64,000 bases of DNA from an uncultured SAR86 cluster bacterium (GTDB taxonomy: Bacteria; Pseudomonadota; Gammaproteobacteria; Magnimaribacterales; D2472): positions 309,948-373,947 of the forward strand of contig CACHII010000001.1 of NCBI GenBank assembly GCA_902579825.1, in the 5' to 3' direction. Below, piece after piece: positions 37,227 to 46,251 of this stretch. The position numbers were made by a program, and so were the translations under genes. The first letter of the stretch is position 1; each line of letters opens with the position of its first letter. A model generated the notes under the pieces. That model worked only from the letters and a program-made list of their open reading frames with translations. It did no database searches and was not told the DNA's origin.

Positions 37227-37655
37227 ATGAAAGTTAACTATATCGGAAAAATTTCTGAAGAAAATCTGCCGGCAATATTTGTGCCCTATTTTCTTGAATC
37301 GGTCCATGCAGGGTTCCCCAGCCCTGCAAGCGACTATATTGAAAGTCCCATAGACTTAAATAAACACTTAATTAAAAACGGAGCTGCAACTTTCTTAGTT
37401 CGGGCTCAAGGACAATCTATGGTTGGATCAGGTATTACTGATCAAGCAGTCTTAATAGTAGATAGAAGTATCAAGCCCTCTCATAACAGTATTGTGGTTG
37501 CTACGATAGATGGCGAGTTTGTATGTAAGCGATTAAAACTCAAACCCAGAATGTGTCTGATGCCTGATAATCCTGACTACCCTCCTATCTTTATTAATCA
37601 TGGACAAGAATTAGAAATAGTAGGAACTGTCACAGCTGCAATTAATAAATTCTAA
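37227..37655 (+). CDS. umuD: UmuD, SOS mutagenesis protease subunit
   Basis: Self-cleaving S24-type subunit; the cleaved form (UmuD') joins UmuC to make DNA polymerase V. The expected cleavage bond is Ala28-Gly29 in VHAGFPSP (Cys-Gly in E. coli). The catalytic dyad is Ser64 (GQSMVGSG) and Lys101 (VCKRL), with spacing as in E. coli UmuD (S60/K97). Length 142 aa. The stop overlaps the umuC start by one base (TAATG). Confidence 0.95.
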   Translation: MKVNYIGKISEENLPAIFVPYFLESVHAGFPSPASDYIESPIDLNKHLIKNGAATFLVRAQGQSMVGSGITDQAVLIVDRSIKPSHNSIVVATIDGEFVCKRLKLKPRMCLMPDNPDYPPIFINHGQELEIVGTVTAAINKF

Positions 37656-38917
37656 TGGCCTTTGCTCTCGTTGACTGCGAAAGTTTTTATGCATCTTGTG
37701 AAAGAGTCTTTCGACCTGATTTGAAAAACATTCCTATTGTAGTTCTGTCTAATAACGATGGTTGTGTTATCGCAAGAAGTACAGAAGCAAAAAAAATGGG
37801 CATCGCTATGGGTGTTCCTTGGTTTAAAGTAAGAGAACTTTTTTTAAAACAAAACGGTCAGGTATTTTCTTCAAACTTCACTTTTTATGGCGATATGTCG
37901 GCCAGAGTAATGAATATACTTGAAGGCTTCGTTCCAAGAGTTGAGATTTATAGCATCGATGAAGCATTCTTAGACTTAGATTCTTTGAAAGAAAATTACA
38001 ATCTGTATGATTTTGGCTGTCATATAAGATCAATTGTTAGGCAATGGACAGGTATTCCAGTTCGAATAGGTATAGCTCCCAATAAAACCTTAAGCAAGAT
38101 TGCTATCAATGAAATTAAAAGAACGAATCAACCAACCTCTGTGATGCACTTGTCAACTGAAAAGCAAATTGAAGAAGCTCTTAAGCATACCCCTGTCCAT
38201 AAAGTATGGGGAGTTGGTAGACGACTAACTAACCATTTAAATAATGCTGGCATATTAACAGCACTAGATCTTGCAAATGTGAGTCCACGAAATATTAGAA
38301 AGCAATTTAGCGTTGTTTTGGAAAGAACTGTAAGAGAGCTCAAGGGAGAAAGATGTTTGGATCTGGATGATGATATTTCATCCAAAAAACAAATTGTTGT
38401 GAGCAGAAGTTTTGGAGAGAGAGTTTCTGATTTAAAAACTTTAAAACCTATTGTTAGTAATTTTGCTGTTCGTGCAGCAGAAAAATTAAGACATGAAAGA
38501 CGAAAATGTTCCCAAATATCTGTTTTTGTAAGAACTAGTCCTTTTAACCAAAATAAACCTCAGCATAGCGGTATCAAAACAATTGAATTATTTTCTCCAA
38601 CAAACGATACAAGAGATATTTTGGCAGCAACCAAAAAAGGATTATTACCAATCTTTAGATCTGGATATGACTATGCAAAAGCTGGAATAATTCTAAACAA
38701 GTTCTCTGACGAAACAATTAGGCAGCAGTTGCTTTTTAAAGATCTAAATAGTCCCAAAGAAAATACAGAGTTTATGCGTTATATTGACAAAATGAACACT
38801 TATGAAACTCAAATCTATTTTGCTTCACAAAATACAAAGAAATGGTCACCGATGAAACAAAATATGACCTCACCAAAATATACAACTAACTGGTATCACT
38901 TACCCAAGGTAAATTAA
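37655..38917 (+). CDS. umuC: UmuC, catalytic subunit of DNA polymerase V
   Basis: Y-family translesion polymerase. Motifs are ALVDCESFYASCERVF (first catalytic Asp), VVLSNNDGCVIARS, YSIDEAFLDL (catalytic Asp-Glu), GIAPNKTLSKIA and the helix-hairpin-helix VWGVGRRLTNHL. A little-finger domain and a DUF4113-like tail (ending SPKYTTNWYHLPKV) follow. Length 420 aa is standard. Co-transcribed with umuD from the SOS promoter. Converges with the DUF2237 gene, overlapping by four bases. Confidence 0.96.
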   Translation: MAFALVDCESFYASCERVFRPDLKNIPIVVLSNNDGCVIARSTEAKKMGIAMGVPWFKVRELFLKQNGQVFSSNFTFYGDMSARVMNILEGFVPRVEIYSIDEAFLDLDSLKENYNLYDFGCHIRSIVRQWTGIPVRIGIAPNKTLSKIAINEIKRTNQPTSVMHLSTEKQIEEALKHTPVHKVWGVGRRLTNHLNNAGILTALDLANVSPRNIRKQFSVVLERTVRELKGERCLDLDDDISSKKQIVVSRSFGERVSDLKTLKPIVSNFAVRAAEKLRHERRKCSQISVFVRTSPFNQNKPQHSGIKTIELFSPTNDTRDILAATKKGLLPIFRSGYDYAKAGIILNKFSDETIRQQLLFKDLNSPKENTEFMRYIDKMNTYETQIYFASQNTKKWSPMKQNMTSPKYTTNWYHLPKVN

Positions 38918-39282
38918 GCCAAGTCAATAGCGTAATCCTTTAAAATATCTATATCTATTATGGTTAGAGCCTTCTTATTAGTCCTTTTTAGGTAAACCTT
39001 TGGAGCAAAGCCATGATTATATGCTTCTTTCCATCTTTCAGCACAAAGACACCAAGAATCTCCCTCTTTTAAACCGGGAAAATTTAGTTCTGGTCTGGGA
39101 GTTGATAAATCATTGCCTCTTGATTTAGAAAAATTTAAAAATTCATTTGTTACTTGAGCACAAACAACATGAAGACCTCTATCAAATTCATCAGTGTGGC
39201 AAAACCCATCTCTGTAAAATCCTGTTATTGGATTAGTGCAACATTCTTCAATAGGCTCATCAAAAACATTAATCTGTTCCAT
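38914..39282 (-). CDS. DUF2237 family protein
   Basis: Small cytoplasmic protein (122 aa) of a widespread family of unknown role. Family features visible are NPITGFYRDGFCHT, DRGLHVVCAQVT, FLNFSKSRGNDLSTP, FPGLKEGDSWCLCAERW and VYLKRTNKKAL. Conserved cysteines (CC, FC, VVC, CLC) hint at metal or redox chemistry, but nothing is established. It overlaps the upstream 64-aa gene by 14 bases. Confidence 0.82.
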   Translation of the reverse strand: MEQINVFDEPIEECCTNPITGFYRDGFCHTDEFDRGLHVVCAQVTNEFLNFSKSRGNDLSTPRPELNFPGLKEGDSWCLCAERWKEAYNHGFAPKVYLKRTNKKALTIIDIDILKDYAIDLA

Positions 39283-39463
39283 TTTTATCTAGCTCTTTCT
39301 TGTATTTTTCATAATCTTCCCAGTCGTGGGGAGTTCCAACATTTTGGATGCCTTTTACTGCACGAAATAAACTTTTGCTTCTTAGTGAAGTTGGATCCTC
39401 TTCTTTCCCAAAAAGTTTATTCCAACCAGTTTTAAAAAATTTAAAAAAGTTTTTTTCTGACAT
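39269..39463 (-). CDS. Small hypothetical protein
   Basis: Not recognised. The 64-aa protein is highly charged (many Lys, Asp and Glu) with an N-terminal FFKFFKTGWNKLFG amphipathic stretch. It has no signal peptide. It overlaps DUF2237 by 14 bases downstream and the secreted 81-aa gene by one base (TAATG) upstream. This tight packing argues that it is translated. Confidence 0.5.
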   Translation of the reverse strand: MSEKNFFKFFKTGWNKLFGKEEDPTSLRSKSLFRAVKGIQNVGTPHDWEDYEKYKKELDKNGTD

Positions 39464-39708
39464 TATTTTTTAGATTCAAATTCGCATGACATTTTTGCAA
39501 CAACTTCACCTTCAACTTTAAGATTAACTTTTGCTCTTCCTTCCATTGTTCCAGTAACTGTACATTGCTCAATACTTTCTTCAACAATCATACGAACAAT
39601 TTGTTTTAATTCATCAATAGACAATTCGCTAACTTTTCTATCATCTGAGTCGTTAGCAGCTATAGCAAAGTTTGGTAATAAAAAAATTACTAGTAATATA
39701 AATTTCAT
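39463..39708 (-). CDS. Small exported protein of unknown function
   Basis: Not recognised. An 81-aa product with a signal peptide (hydrophobic FILLVIFLLPNFAIAA, cleavage near residue 18). The short mature part has a helix (ELSIDELKQIVRMIVEESIE) and two cysteines (EQC, MSC) that could form a disulphide. I chose the ATG at 39708, because a GAGGAA ribosome site sits just before it. The in-frame ATG at 39720 overlaps that site. Confidence 0.6.
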   Translation of the reverse strand: MKFILLVIFLLPNFAIAANDSDDRKVSELSIDELKQIVRMIVEESIEQCTVTGTMEGRAKVNLKVEGEVVAKMSCEFESKK

Positions 39709-39769
39709 ATAATTCCTCATAAATTTTAAAAATGTATAGAATAATTATATAAAATTTAATTCAAATAAA

Positions 39770-40090
39770 ATGAAAAAGTCAGAAATATTGTTTAATGAAA
39801 AATGTGCCATTTGTAATTTTGAAATAAAACATTACAAAAAAAGATCAGATTTAAATTTTGTTAATTGCAGTGAAATGGGAGATAAATATCTTAAAAAGCT
39901 TCATGTAAGATTTCAGGATGGAAAAGAATTATCAGGAGTTGATGCCTTCATCTATGTTTGGAGAAGGACCCAAGGATATAACTGGCTAGCTACTCTAACT
40001 TCTTTACCAGTTATTAAACAGACAGCTAAGTTTATTTATTCAATTTTAGCATTTTTGCTATTTTATAAGTATAAAATATTTTCTAAATGA
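39770..40090 (+). CDS. DCC-family (DUF393) thiol-disulphide oxidoreductase-like protein
   Basis: Small protein (106 aa) with the family start ILFNEKCAICNFEI, giving a CxxC (C12, C15). It also has GVDAFIYVWRRTQGYNWLA and a C-terminal hydrophobic end (FIYSILAFLLFYKY) typical of DUF393. Often called predicted DCC oxidoreductase; the partner is unknown. It is divergent from the small-exported-protein operon. Confidence 0.8.
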   Translation: MKKSEILFNEKCAICNFEIKHYKKRSDLNFVNCSEMGDKYLKKLHVRFQDGKELSGVDAFIYVWRRTQGYNWLATLTSLPVIKQTAKFIYSILAFLLFYKYKIFSK

Positions 40091-40091
40091 G

Positions 40092-40116
40092 AATGATAAT
40101 CAAAACAATTATCATT
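40092..40116. promoter_or_regulatory. Fur-box-like inverted repeat upstream of the ferritin gene
   Basis: AATGATAAT, a seven-base spacer, then ATTATCATT forms a perfect nine-base inverted repeat built from Fur-type GATAAT/ATTATC hexamers, preceded by GAGAAT. It starts right after the DUF393 stop and ends 86 bases before the ferritin start. The spacer is six bases longer than in a classical 7-1-7 box. A weak terminator for DUF393 is an alternative reading, but no T-run follows. Confidence 0.45.
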
Positions 40117-40202
40117 AAAATAGTGCCTAATATCAATAGTTTACAAACAATATAATAACATTATAATTAATCATATCAAATTTATAATTGGAGAAAAATA
40201 TA

Positions 40203-40643
40203 ATGGCCAACAATAAAATCAATACTAACGAAGTATGTGATATTTTGAATGAGATTATGGAGTACGAATTAGCTGGTGTAGTTAGATATACACATTCCTC
40301 TATGATGGTGAGTGGCCCTTATAGACTACCGATTGTAACCTTTTTAAAAGAGCAAGCTTCAGAATCCTTAATGCATGCTCAGTTAGCAGGAGAAAAAATT
40401 GCAGGCTTAGATGGTCACCCTAGTCAAAAAATAGCTAAGATACAAGAAACTAATAGACACACTATAAAAGATATTCTTGAGGAAAGTTTAGAACATGAAC
40501 TTCACGCCTTAAGTCTTTATAAAAAACTTTTAACTTCAGTTGAAAATAAATCTGTTTATCTAGAAGAATACGCTCGATCACAAATAGGAGAAGAGGAGCA
40601 GCACTCGCTTGAGTTAAAAATAATGCTTAAAGATTTTAGCTAA
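40203..40643 (+). CDS. Bacterioferritin-like iron-storage protein
   Basis: Ferritin-fold four-helix protein of 146 aa, likely an iron-oxidising storage or detoxification cage. Candidate di-iron ligands are E22 (MEYELAGVVRYTH), E54 and H58 (ASESLMHAQ), E97/E99 (LEHELHALSLY) and E132/H134 (GEEEQHSLEL). The E-x3-H spacing in helix 2 is unlike classical Bfr (ExxH) and closer to Dps-like or broad ferritin-like groups. I chose the ATG at 40203, with GGAG nine bases upstream, rather than the in-frame TTG at 40188. A Fur-like repeat lies upstream. Confidence 0.78.
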   Translation: MANNKINTNEVCDILNEIMEYELAGVVRYTHSSMMVSGPYRLPIVTFLKEQASESLMHAQLAGEKIAGLDGHPSQKIAKIQETNRHTIKDILEESLEHELHALSLYKKLLTSVENKSVYLEEYARSQIGEEEQHSLELKIMLKDFS

Positions 40644-41085
40644 GTTTTTTAAAATATCTTCCATGATGGGCTTCTGACAATTCAAGAAGTTCATCATTTA
40701 TTTCATCTTTAATTGTTTTGGGTTCAAATTGTTTTAAACTTTTTATTCCATAATTACTAAGATCAAAAGATTGTGAACCAGCCGCTCTGAACAAATCAAA
40801 AATCCAAGTAATAGGTTCTAATGAATGGTTAAAATTGATAGCTTTTTCTTCAAGCTTTAAAGCTAATAATTCTGCATCAATAACTATAAATCTGTCAGAA
40901 AGTATTTGTATTTTAAATTTTTCAATTCTATCGTTAATTATTTCTCTTTCTTCCAAACTATATTTGGTCCAACTAACAATTTCATGAGCAAAACGTTTAC
41001 AACCTTTACAAACCTCATCACCAAATGTTGTAGAGCATATTCCTAGACACGGAGTTGAAGAGCGTTTTTTATGCATTTTGGTCAT
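40636..41085 (-). CDS. DUF1289-containing protein
   Basis: The N-terminal 45 residues show the DUF1289 cysteine pattern: CLGIC, then CKGCKR, followed by FAHEIVSWTKYSLEERE. This short domain probably binds a metal. The remaining about 100 residues are not recognised and make the protein longer (149 aa) than the usual 60-100 aa. A second ATG at the fourth codon is possible. It converges with the ferritin gene, overlapping by eight bases. Confidence 0.75.
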   Translation of the reverse strand: MTKMHKKRSSTPCLGICSTTFGDEVCKGCKRFAHEIVSWTKYSLEEREIINDRIEKFKIQILSDRFIVIDAELLALKLEEKAINFNHSLEPITWIFDLFRAAGSQSFDLSNYGIKSLKQFEPKTIKDEINDELLELSEAHHGRYFKKLS

Positions 41086-41178
41086 AATGAAAATAATAAC
41101 TTATTTTTAAATAAATTTGCTTTATTTTGTGGCTATCTTTCACCATAGGAGTAAAATACACCCATCGGAGACCAGACG

Positions 41179-43761
41179 ATGTTAGATAGTTATAAACAAC
41201 ATGTCGAGGAGAGGAAAAGTCAAAATATACCTCCCCTGCCCTTAGATGCTGATCAAACCTCGCAATTAGTTGAATTGTTAAAGTCTGAACATGCTGAAGC
41301 AGAACTCTTAATTCATTTGCTTAAAGAAAGAATACCTGCAGGTGTTGACCAATCAGCTTATGTTAAAGCTGCATTTTTATCAGACATTGCTTCTGGAGAT
41401 ACATCAAGTCCCTACATATCTAAAAAAGAAGCAGTTGAAATATTAGGTACTATGCTAGGTGGCTACAATATTGAACCCTTAATAAAATGTTTACAAATTG
41501 ACGAGCTTGGTGAAGTAGCTTCTGAGGCTTTAAGTAAAACTCTTTTAATTTTTGATGCATTCAATGAAATACATGAACTTTCAAAAACTAATAATCATGC
41601 AAAAAATGTAATCAATTCATGGGCTGAAGGAAAATGGTTTACTGAAAAACAAGATATCGATAAACAAATTAAATTAACTGTTTTTAAGGTTATTGGCGAA
41701 ATTAATACTGATGATTTATCGCCTGCTACAGATGCGTGGTCAAGACCAGATATTCCATTACATGCTCTTTCTATGTTCAAAATGCCAAGAGAAGGTCTCG
41801 ATAAACCACTGGAAACTATTGAAGAACTTAAAAAGAAAGGTAATCCGTTAGTATTTGTAGGTGATGTAGTTGGAACTGGGTCATCAAGAAAATCTGCTAC
41901 CAATTCTGTTCTTTGGCATATGGGAGATGATATTCCATGTATTCCCAACAAAAAAGAAGGTGGTTTTTGTTTTGGGGGAAAAATTGCTCCAATATTTTTT
42001 AATACATTAGAAGACTCTGGAGCATTTCCAATCGAAATGGATGTAACTTCAATGACTAATGGACAAGAAGTCATACTTGAACCTTTTAATGGAAGAGTTT
42101 TGGATGCTAAAACTAATGAAGTCATATCAGAGTTTAAACTTAAAACTGACGTGATTCTTGACGAAGTAAGAGCAAATGGAAGAATACCACTCATTATTGG
42201 AAGACAATTAACTGATAAAACTAGAGAAGCTCTGGGTATGGGTCCAACCGATATTTTCAGAAGACCTGACTCTGAAGATGATTCCAATAAGGGATATACA
42301 TTGGCACAAAAAATGGTTGGAAGAGCTTGTGGTGTTGAAGGAGTCAGACCTGGCACATATTGTGAGCCTAGAATGACAACCGTAGGTTCACAAGATACGA
42401 CAGGACCAATGACTAGAGATGAATTAAAAGAATTAGCATGTCTAGGTTTTTCGGCTGATTTAGTTATGCAGTCTTTTTGTCACACTGCTGCTTATCCAAA
42501 ACCAGTTGATATTGAAACACAACATAGCCTGCCTGATTTTATTATGAATAGAGGTGGCGTTTCATTAAGACCAGGAGACGGCATTATCCATTCATGGATG
42601 AACAGGATGCTTTTACCAGACACTGTTGGCACCGGTGGTGATAGTCACACAAGATTCCCAATAGGTATTAGTTTTCCTGCTGGATCTGGATTGGTAGCAT
42701 TCGCTGCAACCCTTGGTGTAATGCCACTTGATATGCCGGAATCTGTTCTTGTCAGATTTCATGGAGAAATGCAACCAGGAATTACTTTAAGAGATCTGGT
42801 TAATGCTATCCCATACGCTGCAATTCAAAAAGGTCTTCTAACTGTTGAAAAGAAAGGCAAAAAAAATGTCTTCTCGGGAAGATGTCTTGAAATTGAAGGA
42901 CTTCCTAATATGAAAGTTGAACAAGCCTTTGAATTATCAGATGCATCGGCTGAAAGATCTTCCTCTGGTTGCACAGTTCGATTAAATAAAGAACCCATAA
43001 TTGAATATCTTAATTCAAATATTGTTATGTTGAGATGGATGATAGCTTCAGGCTACGGTGATGCTAAAACTCTTGAAAGAAGAGCACAAGCAATGGAAGA
43101 GTGGATATTGAAACCAGAATTATTAGAACCAGATGAGAATGCAGAATATGCAGAAATCATTGAAATTGATTTAAATGAGATAAAAGAACCCCTGTTAGCT
43201 TGTCCAAATGACCCAGATGATATTAAACCTCTTTCTGCTGTAGAAAATACTGAAATACAAGAAGTCTTTATTGGTTCATGTATGACAAATATTGGTCATT
43301 TTAGAGCAGCAGGCACATTACTTGAAAAATATAACGGAACTAAAGCAAGATTATGGGTAGTTCCTCCAACAAAAATGGATGAGAAACAATTAATCGAAGA
43401 AGGAATTTATAATATATTTGGAGTTTCTGGAGCACGAACAGAAGTTCCAGGCTGTTCTTTATGTATGGGGAATCAAGCAAGAGTGCTTGCAAATTCAACA
43501 GTCGTTTCTACTTCTACAAGGAACTTTCCAAACAGACTTGGAGATGGAGCAGATGTTTTCTTAGCTTCTGCTGAACTTGCTGCAATATCATCTGTACTAG
43601 GAAGATTGCCAACAGTCGATGAATATCACAAGTATATGTCTGACATTAATCCTCTTGCAGATGAGATTTACAGGTATTTAAATTTTAATGAAATTGATAG
43701 TTATGTAGAAAGCGCAAATTCTGCAGAGATTCCCGCAATAAATATTGTTAACCCCTTATAA
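41179..43761 (+). CDS. acnB: Aconitate hydratase B / 2-methylisocitrate dehydratase
   Basis: Citrate-isocitrate interconversion in the TCA cycle; AcnB also hydrates 2-methylaconitate in the methylcitrate cycle. An N-terminal HEAT-like domain (1-160) is followed by the swivel domain ([15 protein letters not shown]), placing it in the B type. The catalytic domains then carry cluster cysteines in [25 protein letters not shown] and [10 protein letters not shown]. Length 860 aa is standard. A GGAG site lies before the ATG. Together with PrpC, PrpD and PrpB (57044-60499) it completes propionate oxidation. Confidence 0.97.
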   Translation: MLDSYKQHVEERKSQNIPPLPLDADQTSQLVELLKSEHAEAELLIHLLKERIPAGVDQSAYVKAAFLSDIASGDTSSPYISKKEAVEILGTMLGGYNIEPLIKCLQIDELGEVASEALSKTLLIFDAFNEIHELSKTNNHAKNVINSWAEGKWFTEKQDIDKQIKLTVFKVIGEINTDDLSPATDAWSRPDIPLHALSMFKMPREGLDKPLETIEELKKKGNPLVFVGDVVGTGSSRKSATNSVLWHMGDDIPCIPNKKEGGFCFGGKIAPIFFNTLEDSGAFPIEMDVTSMTNGQEVILEPFNGRVLDAKTNEVISEFKLKTDVILDEVRANGRIPLIIGRQLTDKTREALGMGPTDIFRRPDSEDDSNKGYTLAQKMVGRACGVEGVRPGTYCEPRMTTVGSQDTTGPMTRDELKELACLGFSADLVMQSFCHTAAYPKPVDIETQHSLPDFIMNRGGVSLRPGDGIIHSWMNRMLLPDTVGTGGDSHTRFPIGISFPAGSGLVAFAATLGVMPLDMPESVLVRFHGEMQPGITLRDLVNAIPYAAIQKGLLTVEKKGKKNVFSGRCLEIEGLPNMKVEQAFELSDASAERSSSGCTVRLNKEPIIEYLNSNIVMLRWMIASGYGDAKTLERRAQAMEEWILKPELLEPDENAEYAEIIEIDLNEIKEPLLACPNDPDDIKPLSAVENTEIQEVFIGSCMTNIGHFRAAGTLLEKYNGTKARLWVVPPTKMDEKQLIEEGIYNIFGVSGARTEVPGCSLCMGNQARVLANSTVVSTSTRNFPNRLGDGADVFLASAELAAISSVLGRLPTVDEYHKYMSDINPLADEIYRYLNFNEIDSYVESANSAEIPAINIVNPL

Positions 43762-43764
43762 GCA

Positions 43765-45252
43765 TCAACTAGCTTGAGATTTTTCCCTCTGCACTTTGAG
43801 TTCATCCTTTCTTGTATTTTCAAGTTCTTCAAGATAATTTTTAACAAGCGGAGTAATATATTTACCTGTAAATATTGAAGTTTCGAAATCTTCAATTTCA
43901 GGATTACCTATTTTTGCTGCATCAATAAGATCCTCTAATCTTTGATAAACAAGCCAATCTGAATTAATTTCTTTTGCTACCTCATCATCAGTTTTATTAG
44001 AAGCTATAAGTTCTGATGTGGCGGGCATATCAATTCCATATAGATTTTGATACTTAATAGCAGGAGCTGCAGAAGCAAAATAAACTTTGTTTGCGCCAGC
44101 CTCCCTAGCCATTTCAATTATTTTTTTACTTGTTGTACCTCTTACAATTGAATCATCAACAAGTAAAACATTCTTTCCTTGAAACTCCAAATCTAAGATA
44201 TTTAGCTTTCTTCGTACTGATTTTTTTCTTTCTTCTTGGTATGGCATTATAAAAGTTCTTCCAATATACCTATTTTTTACAAATCCTTCTCTGTATGGCA
44301 CACCAAGATCCACTGCGAGTTGATGAGCTGCAGTTGTAGAGCTGTCAGGAATAGGTATTACAACATTAATATCATGATTTGGTCTGACTTCTTTTATTTG
44401 ATCTGCTAGTTTAGATCCCATTCTCATTCTTGCTTTATAAACTGATATCTCATCAATCTTAGAATCTGGTCTTGAAAAATAAACATATTCAAAAATACAT
44501 GGTCTCTTTCGCGGCATTTTAGAACATTGTTGAGAAAATAAATTACCTTCCTTATCTATAAAGATAGCTTCGCCTGGCTCAATATCTCTCAACTTTTTAA
44601 AACCTAGTGGTATAAATAATGAGTCCTCGGAAGCAATAATATATTCATCTCTTGATTTGCCTTTTCTTGTACCTAAAGAAAGTGGTCTTATTCCATTTTC
44701 ATCACGAAATGCCAAAATCCCATGGCCTGTTATTAGTGAAAGGACCGCATAAGCTCCTTCACATCTTATATGAGTTTTTGTCACAGCTTTAAAAATATTT
44801 TCAGCTGTAGGATATATTTCTCTTTGTTTTCCAAGTTCGTGAGCAAAAACATTTAAAAGAACCTCTGAATCAGAATCAGTTAAAAGATGTCTCATTTCAG
44901 CATGAAACAACTCATTAGATAACTGACTTGAATTTGTAAGATTTCCATTGTGAGACAGACTAATGCCGTAAGGAGAATTAACATACATTGGCTGTGCAAA
45001 CTCTTTACCATTTCCTCCAGCTGTCGGATATCTAACATGCCCAATTCCATAATTACCTATAAGTTTATCCATATGCATTTGCTGAAATACATCTCGAACA
45101 TAACCCATAGATTTTCTTGTTGTTAATTTATCGTTTTGATCACAAACAGACATGCCTGCTGCATCTTGACCTCTATGCTGCAACATAAGCAAAGAGTCAT
45201 ATATTTCTGCAGCTACGTTAGATTCAGCAGAAATACCTACTATTCCACACAT
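43765..45252 (-). CDS. purF: Amidophosphoribosyltransferase
   Basis: First committed step of purine synthesis (PRPP plus glutamine to phosphoribosylamine). The N-terminal glutaminase starts MCGIVGI with the nucleophile Cys2. Other motifs are HNGNLTN, SEDSLFIPLGF, IPIPDSSTTAAHQL and the PRPP loop VLLVDDSIVRGTTS. Length 495 aa is close to E. coli PurF. Its start overlaps the cvpA stop by one base, the conserved cvpA-purF pair. It ends three bases from the convergent acnB. Confidence 0.96.
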   Translation of the reverse strand: MCGIVGISAESNVAAEIYDSLLMLQHRGQDAAGMSVCDQNDKLTTRKSMGYVRDVFQQMHMDKLIGNYGIGHVRYPTAGGNGKEFAQPMYVNSPYGISLSHNGNLTNSSQLSNELFHAEMRHLLTDSDSEVLLNVFAHELGKQREIYPTAENIFKAVTKTHIRCEGAYAVLSLITGHGILAFRDENGIRPLSLGTRKGKSRDEYIIASEDSLFIPLGFKKLRDIEPGEAIFIDKEGNLFSQQCSKMPRKRPCIFEYVYFSRPDSKIDEISVYKARMRMGSKLADQIKEVRPNHDINVVIPIPDSSTTAAHQLAVDLGVPYREGFVKNRYIGRTFIMPYQEERKKSVRRKLNILDLEFQGKNVLLVDDSIVRGTTSKKIIEMAREAGANKVYFASAAPAIKYQNLYGIDMPATSELIASNKTDDEVAKEINSDWLVYQRLEDLIDAAKIGNPEIEDFETSIFTGKYITPLVKNYLEELENTRKDELKVQREKSQAS

Positions 45253-45839
45253 TATGATTCCCCAAGTTCGTCCTCTTCTGTTTCTTGCTCTGGAATAACA
45301 TCATCAAGTAAAGGATCAATTTTATCCAAAGCCTGGTCAATTAATTCGTCTTTATTATTAATCAATTCTCTAAAAAATGCTTCAATTTGTGGTGCATATT
45401 TTTCAATAATTGGTACAAGTTTTGAATTCATCATTGATTCATTCGATTTTGCACTCGCAGGTAGAAGTAAAAAAATGACAAATAAGATCAAAAAGCCTCT
45501 AGTGAAGCCAAATAACACACCAAGCAATTTATCAAATCCAGATGCGCCAGACCATTTAACAAGACCGCTTAAAAATTTTATTACCAAACCACCAAGAAAT
45601 AAGGCAATAATAAAGACAACGACATATGAAATTATTTTTGATATATCAGGATTGCCAATAAACTCGTTTATTTTAGGGGTTGCAAGGAATTCAAAGTTTA
45701 CTGCGGCAAAAAATGCAATCACCCAAATAAATAATGAGAGAAATTCTTTCACAAAACCTCTGGTGATCGATAACACTACTGATGCTGTAATGACAACTAT
45801 AATCGTCCAATCTACAAAATTTAATCCTAAAGCTTCCAT
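45252..45839 (-). CDS. cvpA: CvpA family membrane protein
   Basis: Inner-membrane protein (195 aa) with four hydrophobic helices in the first 125 residues. FVDWTIIVVITASVVLSITRGFVKEFLSLF at the start and GFTRGFLILFVIFLLLP are family features. The acidic C-terminal tail is typical. CvpA supports envelope stress tolerance and is named for colicin V export. It overlaps the SPOR gene by 13 bases and purF by one, as in the classical dedD-cvpA-purF operon. Confidence 0.9.
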   Translation of the reverse strand: MEALGLNFVDWTIIVVITASVVLSITRGFVKEFLSLFIWVIAFFAAVNFEFLATPKINEFIGNPDISKIISYVVVFIIALFLGGLVIKFLSGLVKWSGASGFDKLLGVLFGFTRGFLILFVIFLLLPASAKSNESMMNSKLVPIIEKYAPQIEAFFRELINNKDELIDQALDKIDPLLDDVIPEQETEEDELGES

Positions 45840-46249
45840 GGTTTCACTTCTCCTTGATTAGATTCAGATAATTTTTTAATAATATCTATATTGTTAAGAA
45901 TATCATCTTCTGATAAAAAAGGCCCAACATATACTGCAAATAAATTTTTTTCCTCATTGAATGTTTTTACAAACGATGGCATCCCACCCTTATTAATTTG
46001 CTCAGCAAGTCTTAGAGCATTCTTTTCAGATGAAAGAACGTGAGCTCTATAAACATAGAAATCAAAATCTGATTCACTTAAGATTTTAAAATCGTTTGTT
46101 ATAGGTAAAATTGGTTGCTCTAAATCTGTTTTTGTAGTCGAGCCAACAATAAAAATGTCATCTGTTTGCCTAGATGGAAAGAATAAAAATAATGCCAAAA
46201 GAGTTATGCCTGACAAAGCTAAGAGGCCTAATAATCTTTCAAGTTTCAT
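45827..46249 (-). CDS. dedD: SPOR-domain membrane protein (DedD-like)
   Basis: Bitopic inner-membrane protein of 140 aa: TM at about 6-24, a short linker and a C-terminal SPOR domain (about 60-137). The SPOR domain has FYVYRAHVLSSEKNALRLAEQI and LFAVYVGPF. SPOR domains bind denuded septal peptidoglycan, so a division role like DedD is expected. It is shorter than E. coli DedD (220 aa). The position between accD and cvpA supports the name. folC, which usually lies between accD and dedD, is absent. Confidence 0.8.
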   Translation of the reverse strand: MKLERLLGLLALSGITLLALFLFFPSRQTDDIFIVGSTTKTDLEQPILPITNDFKILSESDFDFYVYRAHVLSSEKNALRLAEQINKGGMPSFVKTFNEEKNLFAVYVGPFLSEDDILNNIDIIKKLSESNQGEVKPWKL

Positions 46250-46251
46250 AA

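Noticed and set aside
41595..42356. Long open frame (253 codons) on the minus strand inside acnB
   Set aside because: It lies wholly antisense to the conserved aconitase reading frame, its translation shows no domain, and it has the serine/proline/isoleucine bias of an antisense frame.
45136..45861. 241-codon plus-strand frame opposite purF/cvpA
   Set aside because: Antisense to two well-conserved genes; the translation is low-complexity, rich in Ser, Asn and Lys, without motifs.
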